Below are positions 8,736 through 17,114 of a stretch of 56,801 bases of DNA, piece by piece. This stretch comes from UBA5026 sp949065595 (GTDB lineage Bacteria > Bacillota_I > Bacilli_A > RF39 > UBA660), in contig CARSXK010000004.1 of assembly GCA_949065595.1 (NCBI GenBank), forward strand, positions 1-56,801. The letters run 5' to 3'. The position numbers were made by a program, and so were the translations under genes. How positions within the stretch are numbered: position 1 is the first letter of the stretch; each line of letters begins with the position of its first letter. The notes under the pieces were generated by a model that was not told the DNA's origin, ran no database searches, and was given only the letters and a program-made list of their open reading frames with translations.

Positions 8736-9920
8736 ATGAAAAAAACAATTCGCGATTATAGTTTAAAAGGTAAAAAAGTCCTCATTCGTGTTGATTTCAA
8801 TGTACCAATTTCAGATGGAAAAATTATGGATGATACTCGTATCAAAGCTAGCTTACCCACTATTTTGTATGCGATAGAAAATGGTGCAAAAGTGCTTCTT
8901 TTATCTCATTTAGGACGAATTAAAACAAGCGAAGATAAGCTACAATATGACTTATCTCCAATTGCAATACGTCTTGGTGAATTACTAAAACAAGATGTTA
9001 TTTTTGTAGATCAAACAAGGGGAAACTTGGTGGAAAATGCTATTTCAAAGTTACAAAATGGACAAGTTTTATTATTACAAAATACGCGATATGAAGATTT
9101 GGACGGGAAAAAGGAAAGTAACAATGATGCTGAACTGGGTGCTTATTGGGCAAGTTTAGGAGAAATATTCATTAATGATGCCTTTGGAACCAGCCATAGA
9201 GCACATGCTTCCAATGTTGGTATCGCCTCACATCTTCCCAATGGAATTGGTTTTTTAATCGAAAAAGAGTGGAATGCATTTATGCCGATTTTGACACAAC
9301 CCGCTCGACCATTTACTGTGATTTTAGGTGGCTCTAAAGTGAATGATAAAATAGAAGTGTTAGAACATTTGGTTACATTAGCTGATCAGATATTAATTGG
9401 TGGGGGAATGGCGTACACTTTCTTAAAGGCAAGTGGACTATCAATTGGTAAATCGTTATGTGATGAGGAACATATTGTGTATTGTAAAAATATAATGCAA
9501 CAATATCCTGATAAAATTATATTACCAATCGATAGTGTAAACGCAAAAGAAATCAATAAAGATACGGAAAGCCATGAACGTTTTATTAGTGATTTTCAGG
9601 AAGATGAAATTGGATTAGATATTGGTCATAATACAATTAAATTATTTGCTCAATATATCAGAAGTAGTAAGACGATTCTTTGGAATGGACCTGTTGGAAT
9701 GTTTGAATTACAACCTTTTAGTGAAGGAACGAAAGCCATTTGTCAGCTGTTAAAAGAAAATGATGGAATGACAGTAGTGGGTGGTGGCGATACTGCATCT
9801 GCGATTCAAAGTCTTGGATATTCAGAATTTGTAACACATATTTCAACTGGTGGTGGTGCTTCATTGGAATGGCTTGAAGGAAAAAATCTGCCTGGAATCG
9901 AGATTATTCATGAAAAATAA
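8736..9920 (+). CDS. pgk: Phosphoglycerate kinase
   Basis: Glycolytic enzyme that makes ATP from 1,3-bisphosphoglycerate. 394 residues, the usual bacterial length. It shows VLIRVDFNVPISDG at the N terminus, the LLLSHLGR substrate motif, LLQNTRYEDLDGKKESNN, the hinge ILGGSKVNDKIEVL, and the nucleotide-binding glycine-rich VVGGGDTASAI plus STGGGASLEWLEG at the C terminus. AGGAGGTC lies just before the ATG. The next gene starts 11 nt inside its 3' end, so it shares an mRNA with a flippase-like and a glycosyltransferase gene, an unusual operon partnership. Confidence 0.97.
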   Translation: MKKTIRDYSLKGKKVLIRVDFNVPISDGKIMDDTRIKASLPTILYAIENGAKVLLLSHLGRIKTSEDKLQYDLSPIAIRLGELLKQDVIFVDQTRGNLVENAISKLQNGQVLLLQNTRYEDLDGKKESNNDAELGAYWASLGEIFINDAFGTSHRAHASNVGIASHLPNGIGFLIEKEWNAFMPILTQPARPFTVILGGSKVNDKIEVLEHLVTLADQILIGGGMAYTFLKASGLSIGKSLCDEEHIVYCKNIMQQYPDKIILPIDSVNAKEINKDTESHERFISDFQEDEIGLDIGHNTIKLFAQYIRSSKTILWNGPVGMFELQPFSEGTKAICQLLKENDGMTVVGGGDTASAIQSLGYSEFVTHISTGGGASLEWLEGKNLPGIEIIHEK

Positions 9921-10923
9921 AAAATCAATTATTAATATTTTAATTTTACTTTTTATTACAGGATTTGTTCTATATTTTTCATTAAAAGATGATTTTGAAA
10001 ATATTGTTCATGAAATAGTTACACTCAATCCTCTTTGGTTTATAATTGCTATATTTTTAGTGATCTGCTACTGGTTATTCAAAGCCATTGAAGTTCATCA
10101 TGTGATTGGTGATTTTAAACCTGATTATACCTTCAAACAGACATTACGACTTACTTTATCCACCCAATTTTTCAACGCCATTACACCTTTTGCTTCTGGT
10201 GGACAACCCTTTCAAATTTATATGTTAAGTAAAAGTGGTATAAAATTAACCGATAGTACCAATATTATTATTCAAAATTTCATTGTTTATCAAATTCCTC
10301 TTGTTTTTTTGGGAATGATGGCGATTCTATCGAACCATTTTGGCCATTTTTTCAAAGAAGTCCATCTATTAAAATATTTGGTAACTATTGGATTTATTAT
10401 TAATACATTGGTTATCGTAGGTTTATTCATTATTGCATTTGCCCAAAAAACCAATAAAAGAATTATGCATGTTGTAATTAAGTTACTTCATAAATTACAT
10501 CTTGTGAAAAATAAGGAACAAAAAGAAACAGAATTTGAAGAGTACATCAATCGCTTTCATGCAGGTGCAAAATTATTATTTCATAATAAAAAACAGTTTA
10601 TTTCTTCTATTTTATATAATTTTATTGCTTTGCTATGCCTATATTTAATTCCTCTTGCCTTACTGTTTGCAATGGGTGATTATACGAGTATGAATGCGTT
10701 TCAAGTATTGGTTACGAGTGCTTATGTTATGTTGATAGGTTCTTTTGTACCAATTCCCGGTGGAACTGGTGGATTGGAATATGGATTTATTGCATTTTTT
10801 GGAAACTTTGTTGTCGGTAGTAAATTGAGTGCTGTTATGCTGTTATGGCGCGCGATTACTTATTATTTTGGGCTGATTGTAGGGGCCATTGCCTTTAACT
10901 TAAAGGGGAGAGAAGAAAAATGA
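9910..10923 (+). CDS. Lysylphosphatidylglycerol synthase TM-domain/flippase-like membrane protein (UPF0104)
   Basis: Integral membrane protein of 337 residues with about eight hydrophobic segments and the UPF0104/YbhN family signatures FNAITPFASGGQPFQIYMLS and GSFVPIPGGTGGLEYGFIAFFG. MprF flippase domains belong to the same family. The start is the ATG at 9910, overlapping the pgk stop by 11 nt; the larger in-frame extension lies wholly inside pgk. It overlaps the following glycosyltransferase by ATGA, so the two are translationally coupled. The likely job is translocation or handling of the glycolipid or sugar-lipid intermediate made by that enzyme (inference). Confidence 0.8.
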   Translation: MKNKKSIINILILLFITGFVLYFSLKDDFENIVHEIVTLNPLWFIIAIFLVICYWLFKAIEVHHVIGDFKPDYTFKQTLRLTLSTQFFNAITPFASGGQPFQIYMLSKSGIKLTDSTNIIIQNFIVYQIPLVFLGMMAILSNHFGHFFKEVHLLKYLVTIGFIINTLVIVGLFIIAFAQKTNKRIMHVVIKLLHKLHLVKNKEQKETEFEEYINRFHAGAKLLFHNKKQFISSILYNFIALLCLYLIPLALLFAMGDYTSMNAFQVLVTSAYVMLIGSFVPIPGGTGGLEYGFIAFFGNFVVGSKLSAVMLLWRAITYYFGLIVGAIAFNLKGREEK

Positions 10924-12158
10924 GAATTGGAATATTTACGGATACCTATCCACCATTTATCAATGGGGTTTCTACAAGTATTTTGATGTTGGAACGAGCA
11001 CTAAAGAAAAAGGGACATCAAGTGTTTATAGTAACTGTAAATCCCGAAAATATGTCTTATAAATATGAAAATTATGATCATATCATTCGAATTCCTGGGA
11101 TTCCGATTGGAATCTATGACTATCGATTAACGGGTATTTATCCTATCCGTGCGATTAATAAAATAAAAAAATGGAATTTGGATGTCATTCATTCTCATAC
11201 TGAATTTGGAATTGGAACATTCGCACGTATCATTGCTAGGCAACTGGATGTGCCACTGGTTCATACCTATCATACGATGTATGAAGATTATGTTCATTAT
11301 ATTACAAAAGGACATTTTGATAAATCCAGTAAAAAAATTGTAGAATATTTAACCAAATTTTATTGTGATAAAACAGCAAGTGAATTGATTGTTCCGAGTA
11401 AAAAAACGTATGATTTATTTAAAGAAAAATATAAATTTGAAAAAAATGTTCATATTGTTCCAACGGGTATTGATGTAGAGCGGTTTTATAAAGAGCGACT
11501 CAAACATGATGAATTGCTTACAATCAAACAAGAACTCGGTTTAAAACCAGAGAATTTTGTAATTATCTATGTAGGTCGACTTGCCAAAGAGAAGAGTGTA
11601 GAATTACTACTGGAAGCACAGGTAGATCTTGTTAAGAAGTATCCATATTGTAAGTTAGTAATCGTCGGTAGTGGTCCTGACTATGAGCATTTTATTCAAA
11701 TGAGTATGGATTTAGGAATTTCTCAATCCGTTATTTTTACCAATGCGATAGCATGGGAGGAAGTACCTAATTATTATGGCATTGCCGATGTATTTGCAAC
11801 CGCATCTAAAACAGAAACACAAGGGCTGACAGTAGTGGAGGCTATGGCTGCTTCTTTGCCTGTGGTATGTGTAGATGATGAGAGTTTTAGGGACGTTGTT
11901 GTTGATGGTTTAAATGGATATTTATTTAAAACAAAAAGACAATATCGTACTTGTATGGAGACTTTGATTCAAAATAAGGAAACACTATTTCATATGCAAA
12001 ATCAAGCTCGTATTACCGCAGATGAACATTCCTTAAAATATTATGCTGAAAAAGTCTTGGATGTATATCACAGTGCTTTGGAAGCGAAACGAAGTGAAAA
12101 ACGATTTATAGATAAAGTAAAAGATGTTGTAAAACGTGGATTTGACGATAAATCCTAG
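10920..12158 (+). CDS. GT4-family glycosyltransferase, likely diacylglycerol alpha-glucosyltransferase
   Basis: GT-B fold, family 4 retaining glycosyltransferase of 412 residues. N-terminal IGIFTDTYPPFINGVSTSI and HTHTEFG-like IHSHTEFGIG form the acceptor domain; GRLAKEKSVELLLEA and the E-x7-E motif in ETQGLTVVEAMAASLPVV form the donor domain. This closely follows the 1,2-diacylglycerol 3-alpha-glucosyltransferases (alMGS type) of Acholeplasma and lactobacilli-like Firmicutes, which make monoglucosyl-diacylglycerol at the membrane inner face. The C-terminal Lys/Arg-rich helix (KRSEKRFIDKVKDVVKR) would suit membrane binding. It is the last gene of the pgk operon. Confidence 0.8.
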   Translation: MRIGIFTDTYPPFINGVSTSILMLERALKKKGHQVFIVTVNPENMSYKYENYDHIIRIPGIPIGIYDYRLTGIYPIRAINKIKKWNLDVIHSHTEFGIGTFARIIARQLDVPLVHTYHTMYEDYVHYITKGHFDKSSKKIVEYLTKFYCDKTASELIVPSKKTYDLFKEKYKFEKNVHIVPTGIDVERFYKERLKHDELLTIKQELGLKPENFVIIYVGRLAKEKSVELLLEAQVDLVKKYPYCKLVIVGSGPDYEHFIQMSMDLGISQSVIFTNAIAWEEVPNYYGIADVFATASKTETQGLTVVEAMAASLPVVCVDDESFRDVVVDGLNGYLFKTKRQYRTCMETLIQNKETLFHMQNQARITADEHSLKYYAEKVLDVYHSALEAKRSEKRFIDKVKDVVKRGFDDKS

Positions 12159-12171
12159 CGTTAAGTTGTGA

Positions 12172-12205
12172 GAAGTTGTTTGATATTCAACTTCTTTCTT
12201 TTTTC
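12172..12205 (+). terminator. Intrinsic terminator of the pgk-glycosyltransferase operon
   Basis: GAAGTTG (12172-12178), a 9-nt loop and CAACTTC (12188-12194), then a T-rich tract. Confidence 0.85.
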
Positions 12206-12209
12206 GACA
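12203..12209 (+). promoter_or_regulatory. 0A box (Spo0A binding site) upstream of spo0A
   Basis: TTCGACA is an exact 0A box (complement TGTCGAA). It lies about 90 nt upstream of the spo0A start and 45 nt upstream of a TATAAT at 12254-12259. This suggests autoregulation, as in Bacillus subtilis. It directly abuts the preceding terminator's T-tract. Confidence 0.55.
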
Positions 12210-12298
12210 AAACTAGCTAATTTTTTCTCTAGTAAAGTAAGTGTATAGTGTAGTATAATAAATCAAGATAGCAGTACGATTTAGAAAGGAAGACAGAA

Positions 12299-13069
12299 AT
12301 GAAACATACCAGAGTACTTATGATAGACGACAATGTAAATTTAGTCGAAATGGTCAAGGAGTATTTTAGTAGTAGTGAACAGATTAGTATTGATTTAGTG
12401 GCTTATGATGGGCAGGAAGGGATACAAATTATTGAGGAAAAAAAGGATGAGTACGATTTAATTTTATTGGATTTGATTATGCCTAAAAAAGATGGAATGT
12501 ATGTATTGGAGGAAATGAAAGCACGCGATATTGATAAAAAAGTCATTGTGGTAACAAGCTATAATACCAGTGATATCATTCGTGAAGTTTCTGAATATGG
12601 AGTTAATTATTTTTTACTCAAACCATTTGAACTTTCTGATTTACAAAAACGAATTGTAGAAGCAACCAAAGGCAATAACGTACAAAATAAGAATATTGAT
12701 TTTTATCATAACAATCTCCAGATTTCTATTACGAAAATTTTGCACGAATTGGGGATTCCTTCTCATATTAAAGGATATCAATATATTCGGGAGGGAATTG
12801 GAATTATCTATGAAAGACCAGAAACGATTGGTGGAATTACCAAAGAATTGTACCCAGAGCTTGCTTCTAAATTTGATACAACTGTATCTCGTGTAGAACG
12901 TGCGATTCGTCATGCGATTGAAGTCAGTTGGAATCGTGGTAATTGGGATTTGATGGAAGAAATTTTTGGGCATAGCGTCGATATTGATAAGGCAAAACCA
13001 ACCAATTCAGAATTTATTGTGACAATTGCAGATAAATTAAAATTAGAAGGAAATAAAATAGGGGCATAG
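12299..13069 (+). CDS. spo0A: Sporulation transcription factor Spo0A
   Basis: Master response regulator of sporulation, 256 residues. The receiver domain (residues 1-120) has the acidic pair MIDDN, the phospho-acceptor Asp in LILLDLIMPKKDG, the T in VVTSYN, and the conserved Lys in FLLKPFEL. The C-terminal DNA-binding domain contains ITKILHELGIPSHIKGYQYIR and the recognition helix SRVERAIRHAIEVSWNRGN, diagnostic of Spo0A. AGAAAGGAAG precedes the ATG. A likely promoter TATAAT is at 12254-12259 with a 0A box upstream. No kinase or phosphorelay gene is in the window. Confidence 0.97.
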   Translation: MKHTRVLMIDDNVNLVEMVKEYFSSSEQISIDLVAYDGQEGIQIIEEKKDEYDLILLDLIMPKKDGMYVLEEMKARDIDKKVIVVTSYNTSDIIREVSEYGVNYFLLKPFELSDLQKRIVEATKGNNVQNKNIDFYHNNLQISITKILHELGIPSHIKGYQYIREGIGIIYERPETIGGITKELYPELASKFDTTVSRVERAIRHAIEVSWNRGNWDLMEEIFGHSVDIDKAKPTNSEFIVTIADKLKLEGNKIGA

Positions 13070-13161
13070 CAATATGTCTTTTTTGATGGATTTGATATGT
13101 AAAATTTACTGTAATATTTGGAAAATGACATTCTTTTATGTCAAAAATTATTAATTTTAGG

Positions 13162-13167
13162 TATAAT
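13162..13167 (+). promoter_or_regulatory. -10 element of the gpmI-fusion operon
   Basis: TATAAT at 13162-13167 with a weak TGTCAA at 13139-13144, 17 nt upstream. The transcript would begin near 13174, leaving the ATG at 13176 without a leader and favouring the TTG at 13191. Confidence 0.5.
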
Positions 13168-13190
13168 AAGAAATAATGGAGATGATTGTT

Positions 13191-16028
13191 TTGAAACCAG
13201 TTCTACTTTGTATATTAGATGGTGTTGGGATGCGCAAAGAGATTTATGGAAACGCCTTCTTACAAGCCAAAACACCTAATTTTGATGATTTATGGAAGAA
13301 ATATCCACATAGTTATTTGGAAGCAAGTGGTTCTTCTGTAGGCCTTCCAGAAGGACAAATGGGCAACAGTGAAGTGGGGCACTTAAATATTGGAGCTGGT
13401 AGAATTGTATATCAACCATTACAATTAATTACACAAAAAATAAAAGACAAAAGCTTTTTTGAAAATGAGCATCTATTAGATGTGATACATTATGCAAAAA
13501 AAAATAAGACTCGTTTACAGATTTTTGGATTATTAAGTGATGGGGGAATTCATTCTCATATTAATCATTTGATGGCTATTATCGACTTGTGCCAAAAAGA
13601 AGATATGCATGATGTTTACTTTCATGTATTTACGGATGGAAGAGATACGTTAAGCAATGTGGCTCTTTCTTATTTGGATCAATTGCAACAAAAAATAGAA
13701 GAAACCGGAATTGGTAAAATTGCAACCATCACTGGTAGATACTATGCGATGGATCGTGACAATCGATATGACCGTATCAAGAGGGCATACGATGCTTGTG
13801 TAAAAGGAAAGGGGAAAAAGTTTAGCACTTATCAGGATGTAATTGAACATCATTATGAAAAGGGTATTACTGATGAATTCATAGAACCTTCCGTATTAGA
13901 TATCAATGGATGTGTCAAAAAAGGAGATGGCTTACTGGTATTTAATTATAGACCTGATCGTTTGCGTGAACTTTTTTCGGCTTTCACAAACCCTAAATTC
14001 AATGGGTTTAAGCGAAAGAAAATACCAAATTTAAAATTGGTAACTATGATGCCTGTTAGTAATGAAGTAATCTATGAAGCTGCATTTACCAATGAAAAAA
14101 TGGATAACACATTGGGAGAATATGTCAGTAAACAAGGGTTAAAACAATTACGTATTGCTGAAACAGAAAAGTATGCCCATGTTACTTATTTTTTGGATGG
14201 TGGTGAAGAAAAGTCGTTAACAGAATGTGATCGTATTTTAATTCCCTCCCCTAAAGTTGCTACTTATGATCTGGCACCCGCTATGAGTGCAAACGAAATT
14301 ACCGATACCTTACTTCAAAAATTGGATGAAAATCTTTATGATTTGGTGATTCTCAATTTTGCAAACGGAGATATGTTAGGACATACTGGAAACATGGAAG
14401 CTGCCATTCAGAGTTTGGAAATAATGGATATTTGTTTGGGGAAACTATATCAAAAAATCAAGGAAAAGAACGGCCTAATGATTGTGACAGCTGATCATGG
14501 TAACTGTGAATTTATGTTAGATGAAAACCAAAACAAAATTACTTCTCATACAACTAGTTTGGTCCCTTTTATTGTCACCAAAACTGATATCGCCTTACAA
14601 GATGGAAAACTTTCTGATATCGCACCGACGGTACTGTCTTTGCTCAAACTGGATATACCTGTTGAAATGACTGGCAAAAGTTTATTAAGAAATTTCAAAA
14701 AAAGATTTGGGTTTCGTTTTTGGTTTATTTTATTATCTTGTTTGTTTTTGATGGGGATTATTTTGAATTATGGATATCGTTTTTTCCATTTTTATCATTT
14801 GGCACATCAGGAAAGGGATGCACAAAAAAGTACATTACATGATATGATTTTGCGCAATTCTCCTTTGGTGGCTAGTGGAGATGGACTTTATTTTGATCAA
14901 AATCGGTATGTATTTAAAGGTATGGTTAACAATAATTATGTGTACTATTCCAATCGTTATTTTCGTATTGTACGTGTCAATCAGGATGGCTCTATTGTTT
15001 TGATTGCAGATGACATTGTAACGTCATTGGTATGGAATTACAAAGATACTGATTATACCAATTCTTATATTCGTAGTTGGTTAAATGCGAGTGACAAAGA
15101 TTATACAGGTATTTTTTATCATAGTCTTGAACATCCAGATAATTATATTATGGAAACTTCTTATTGTGTGGATGTGGTCGATGGAGAAAATCTGACTTGT
15201 AAGCAAACAGTAACAGATCAAGTAGGATTGCTCAGTATTGCGGAATATAAAGAGGCTATGGGACATTTGAGTTACCTAAATATCGGTAAATACTGGTGGA
15301 CAAGCAATTCCTCAATGGATGGGCAAGTATGGTATGTATTTAGCGAGGGTGGTATTCATTCTAAATCAAATATGCATGATATTTATTATGCGTATGGTGT
15401 ACGTCCTGTCATTACATTAAAGCCAGATGTTCATTTTGTAAGTGGAAATGGAAGTAAGGAAAATCCATACCTTATTACTCCACCAAGTCAGCAGCTTAAT
15501 ATTGGAAGTTATGTTACATGGAATGATAATATATGGCAGGTACTGGATATAACTGAAGAAGATATTCGTCTAATGAAACATGAAGTATTAACCATTGATT
15601 CCAAGATGGTATCTCGTATATTTTCCAATCGTTCTAACCAGTATAATCCAAATGATTTGGGATCCTTGGCGTATTATTTAAACCATAATTATTTGCAGTC
15701 GTTATCCAATTCTAATTTAATAGTAGATGCTTTATGGTATAATGGAACTTATGGGGATTCTTATGATTATCAAAATATATATGGAAGTACAGTACAGGCA
15801 AAAGTAGGGATGGTAACTGTTGGAAATTTATATGGTAGTACCGACCAATCCTTTGTTACTATGACTGGAATGCATGATGATTTACTTTATTTTGTTTCCA
15901 ATCAAGGAATGCTATCTACTGCGGATATTGAAACTGAATTTGCCGTAAAGCCTGTTGTTGCTATTTCCAAATCAGTAAAAATTTTAGGCGGCAATGGTAT
16001 GAAACAGGATCCATTTGTGATAGGATAG
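13191..16028 (+). CDS. gpmI: Cofactor-independent phosphoglycerate mutase fused to a transmembrane helix and two extracytoplasmic DUF6273-like modules
   Basis: 945 residues. Residues 1-505 are a complete iPGM, which interconverts 3- and 2-phosphoglycerate. It has the metal/active-site motifs ILDGVG, the Ser nucleophile in QMGNSEVGHLNIGAGR, GRYYAMDRDNR, NFANGDMLGHTGN and TADHGNCE, and the normal end TGKSLLRNF. The frame continues into a basic stretch, one transmembrane helix (FWFILLSCLFLMGIILNYGY) and about 410 residues of exported-looking sequence. That part holds two related modules (VYYSNRYFRIVRVNQDGSI and VTWNDNIWQVLDITEED), each ending in a GNG...NPYLI or GNG...DPFVI motif, resembling DUF6273-type modules. 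By the positive-inside rule the enzyme would face the cytoplasm. The TTG at 13191 has GGAG 9 nt upstream. An A7 run (14697-14703) lies at the junction. Confidence 0.85.
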   Translation: MKPVLLCILDGVGMRKEIYGNAFLQAKTPNFDDLWKKYPHSYLEASGSSVGLPEGQMGNSEVGHLNIGAGRIVYQPLQLITQKIKDKSFFENEHLLDVIHYAKKNKTRLQIFGLLSDGGIHSHINHLMAIIDLCQKEDMHDVYFHVFTDGRDTLSNVALSYLDQLQQKIEETGIGKIATITGRYYAMDRDNRYDRIKRAYDACVKGKGKKFSTYQDVIEHHYEKGITDEFIEPSVLDINGCVKKGDGLLVFNYRPDRLRELFSAFTNPKFNGFKRKKIPNLKLVTMMPVSNEVIYEAAFTNEKMDNTLGEYVSKQGLKQLRIAETEKYAHVTYFLDGGEEKSLTECDRILIPSPKVATYDLAPAMSANEITDTLLQKLDENLYDLVILNFANGDMLGHTGNMEAAIQSLEIMDICLGKLYQKIKEKNGLMIVTADHGNCEFMLDENQNKITSHTTSLVPFIVTKTDIALQDGKLSDIAPTVLSLLKLDIPVEMTGKSLLRNFKKRFGFRFWFILLSCLFLMGIILNYGYRFFHFYHLAHQERDAQKSTLHDMILRNSPLVASGDGLYFDQNRYVFKGMVNNNYVYYSNRYFRIVRVNQDGSIVLIADDIVTSLVWNYKDTDYTNSYIRSWLNASDKDYTGIFYHSLEHPDNYIMETSYCVDVVDGENLTCKQTVTDQVGLLSIAEYKEAMGHLSYLNIGKYWWTSNSSMDGQVWYVFSEGGIHSKSNMHDIYYAYGVRPVITLKPDVHFVSGNGSKENPYLITPPSQQLNIGSYVTWNDNIWQVLDITEEDIRLMKHEVLTIDSKMVSRIFSNRSNQYNPNDLGSLAYYLNHNYLQSLSNSNLIVDALWYNGTYGDSYDYQNIYGSTVQAKVGMVTVGNLYGSTDQSFVTMTGMHDDLLYFVSNQGMLSTADIETEFAVKPVVAISKSVKILGGNGMKQDPFVIG

Positions 16029-16035
16029 GTGTTGT

Positions 16036-17046
16036 ATGAAAAAAAAGAAAGTGATTATTTTATTTGGTTTTTTGGACTTTATGGCTATTGTATTTCTATT
16101 TTTTACATATGGGCCAATCTCTTATTTCCGTGATTTATGGATTACAACGTCAATGACAACTATGAATCATAAATATTTGGCGCGTGTTCTTTATAGTGAA
16201 AAAACGATATATCAGGTGTTGAGTGAGAATTATTTAAAAGAGGTAGAAGAAAATACGGATACCAGCCAAATTGATTTTAGTGGAATAGTAGAGCAAGAAC
16301 ATTATGAATCTATTTATGAAGAACAGGTTTTAAAAAAAGAAGAGGACAATGATCTTTATAAAGTTGTGCCACTTTCTGGGAGTGGATATAAAGGACATAT
16401 GGTGGTAATTTATGATCCGAGTAAAGTACAACTCGCTCTTGCAGAACATTTGGGAACCAATGGTGAGGTATTGACTAGAATGTCTAGGCGTTTATCATTT
16501 CAGGTTGGAATCAATGCGGGTGGTTTTGCGGATGCAGGCGGAGTTGGAAGTGGGGGTATTCCCACTGGAACGGTCATTCACAATGGTCAAATTATATACC
16601 GAGGACCCGAAACTGGTTGGACAGGTGGGTTGATTGGTTTTACTAGTGACCATGTATTGATGTTAACAAAAGAGAGTCCCGAGGTTGCGATCGCAAATGG
16701 GATGCGTGATGCTGTTGAATTTGGTCCTTTCTTAATTGTCAATGGAAAACGTGCGATTGCACGTGGAAATGGTGGATGGGGCGTTTCTTCTAGAACTGTT
16801 ATTGCTCAACGTCAAGATGGCATTGTATTATTTATTGTAATCGATGGGAGACAACCTGGACACAGTATTGGAATTAATATGGTTGATTTAACCAATTTAT
16901 TGGTACGTTATAAAGCTTATAATGCTGCTAATTTAGATGGTGGTGCTTCAACTGATTTGGTCATCAATCAACAATTAATCAATAAGCCATGTGGAATTGG
17001 CGGAAATGGAGAAAGAAGATTACCAAATGCATGGATTGTAAAATAG
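16036..17046 (+). CDS. Phosphodiester glycosidase (NAGPA-domain) membrane protein
   Basis: 336 residues: a short basic N terminus, one membrane anchor (residues 6-28), a linker rich in Glu, then a phosphodiester glycosidase domain of the NAGPA/DUF2233 family. Diagnostic stretches are QVGINAGGFADAGGVG, GTVIHNGQIIY, SRTVIAQRQDGIVLFIVIDGR and the terminal NAANLDGGASTDLVI. Family members cleave GlcNAc-1-phosphodiesters or related cell-wall glycopolymer linkages; the catalytic part should lie outside the membrane. It begins 7 nt after the gpmI-fusion gene and precedes pdaA, so the three are likely one envelope/sporulation operon. Confidence 0.85.
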   Translation: MKKKKVIILFGFLDFMAIVFLFFTYGPISYFRDLWITTSMTTMNHKYLARVLYSEKTIYQVLSENYLKEVEENTDTSQIDFSGIVEQEHYESIYEEQVLKKEEDNDLYKVVPLSGSGYKGHMVVIYDPSKVQLALAEHLGTNGEVLTRMSRRLSFQVGINAGGFADAGGVGSGGIPTGTVIHNGQIIYRGPETGWTGGLIGFTSDHVLMLTKESPEVAIANGMRDAVEFGPFLIVNGKRAIARGNGGWGVSSRTVIAQRQDGIVLFIVIDGRQPGHSIGINMVDLTNLLVRYKAYNAANLDGGASTDLVINQQLINKPCGIGGNGERRLPNAWIVK

Positions 17047-17114
17047 ACGAGTTCTATTTTTTTGATACTGTTTTCTTCTCTTTTTGCATATGATGGATTG
17101 GGGAGGTAAGTTGT

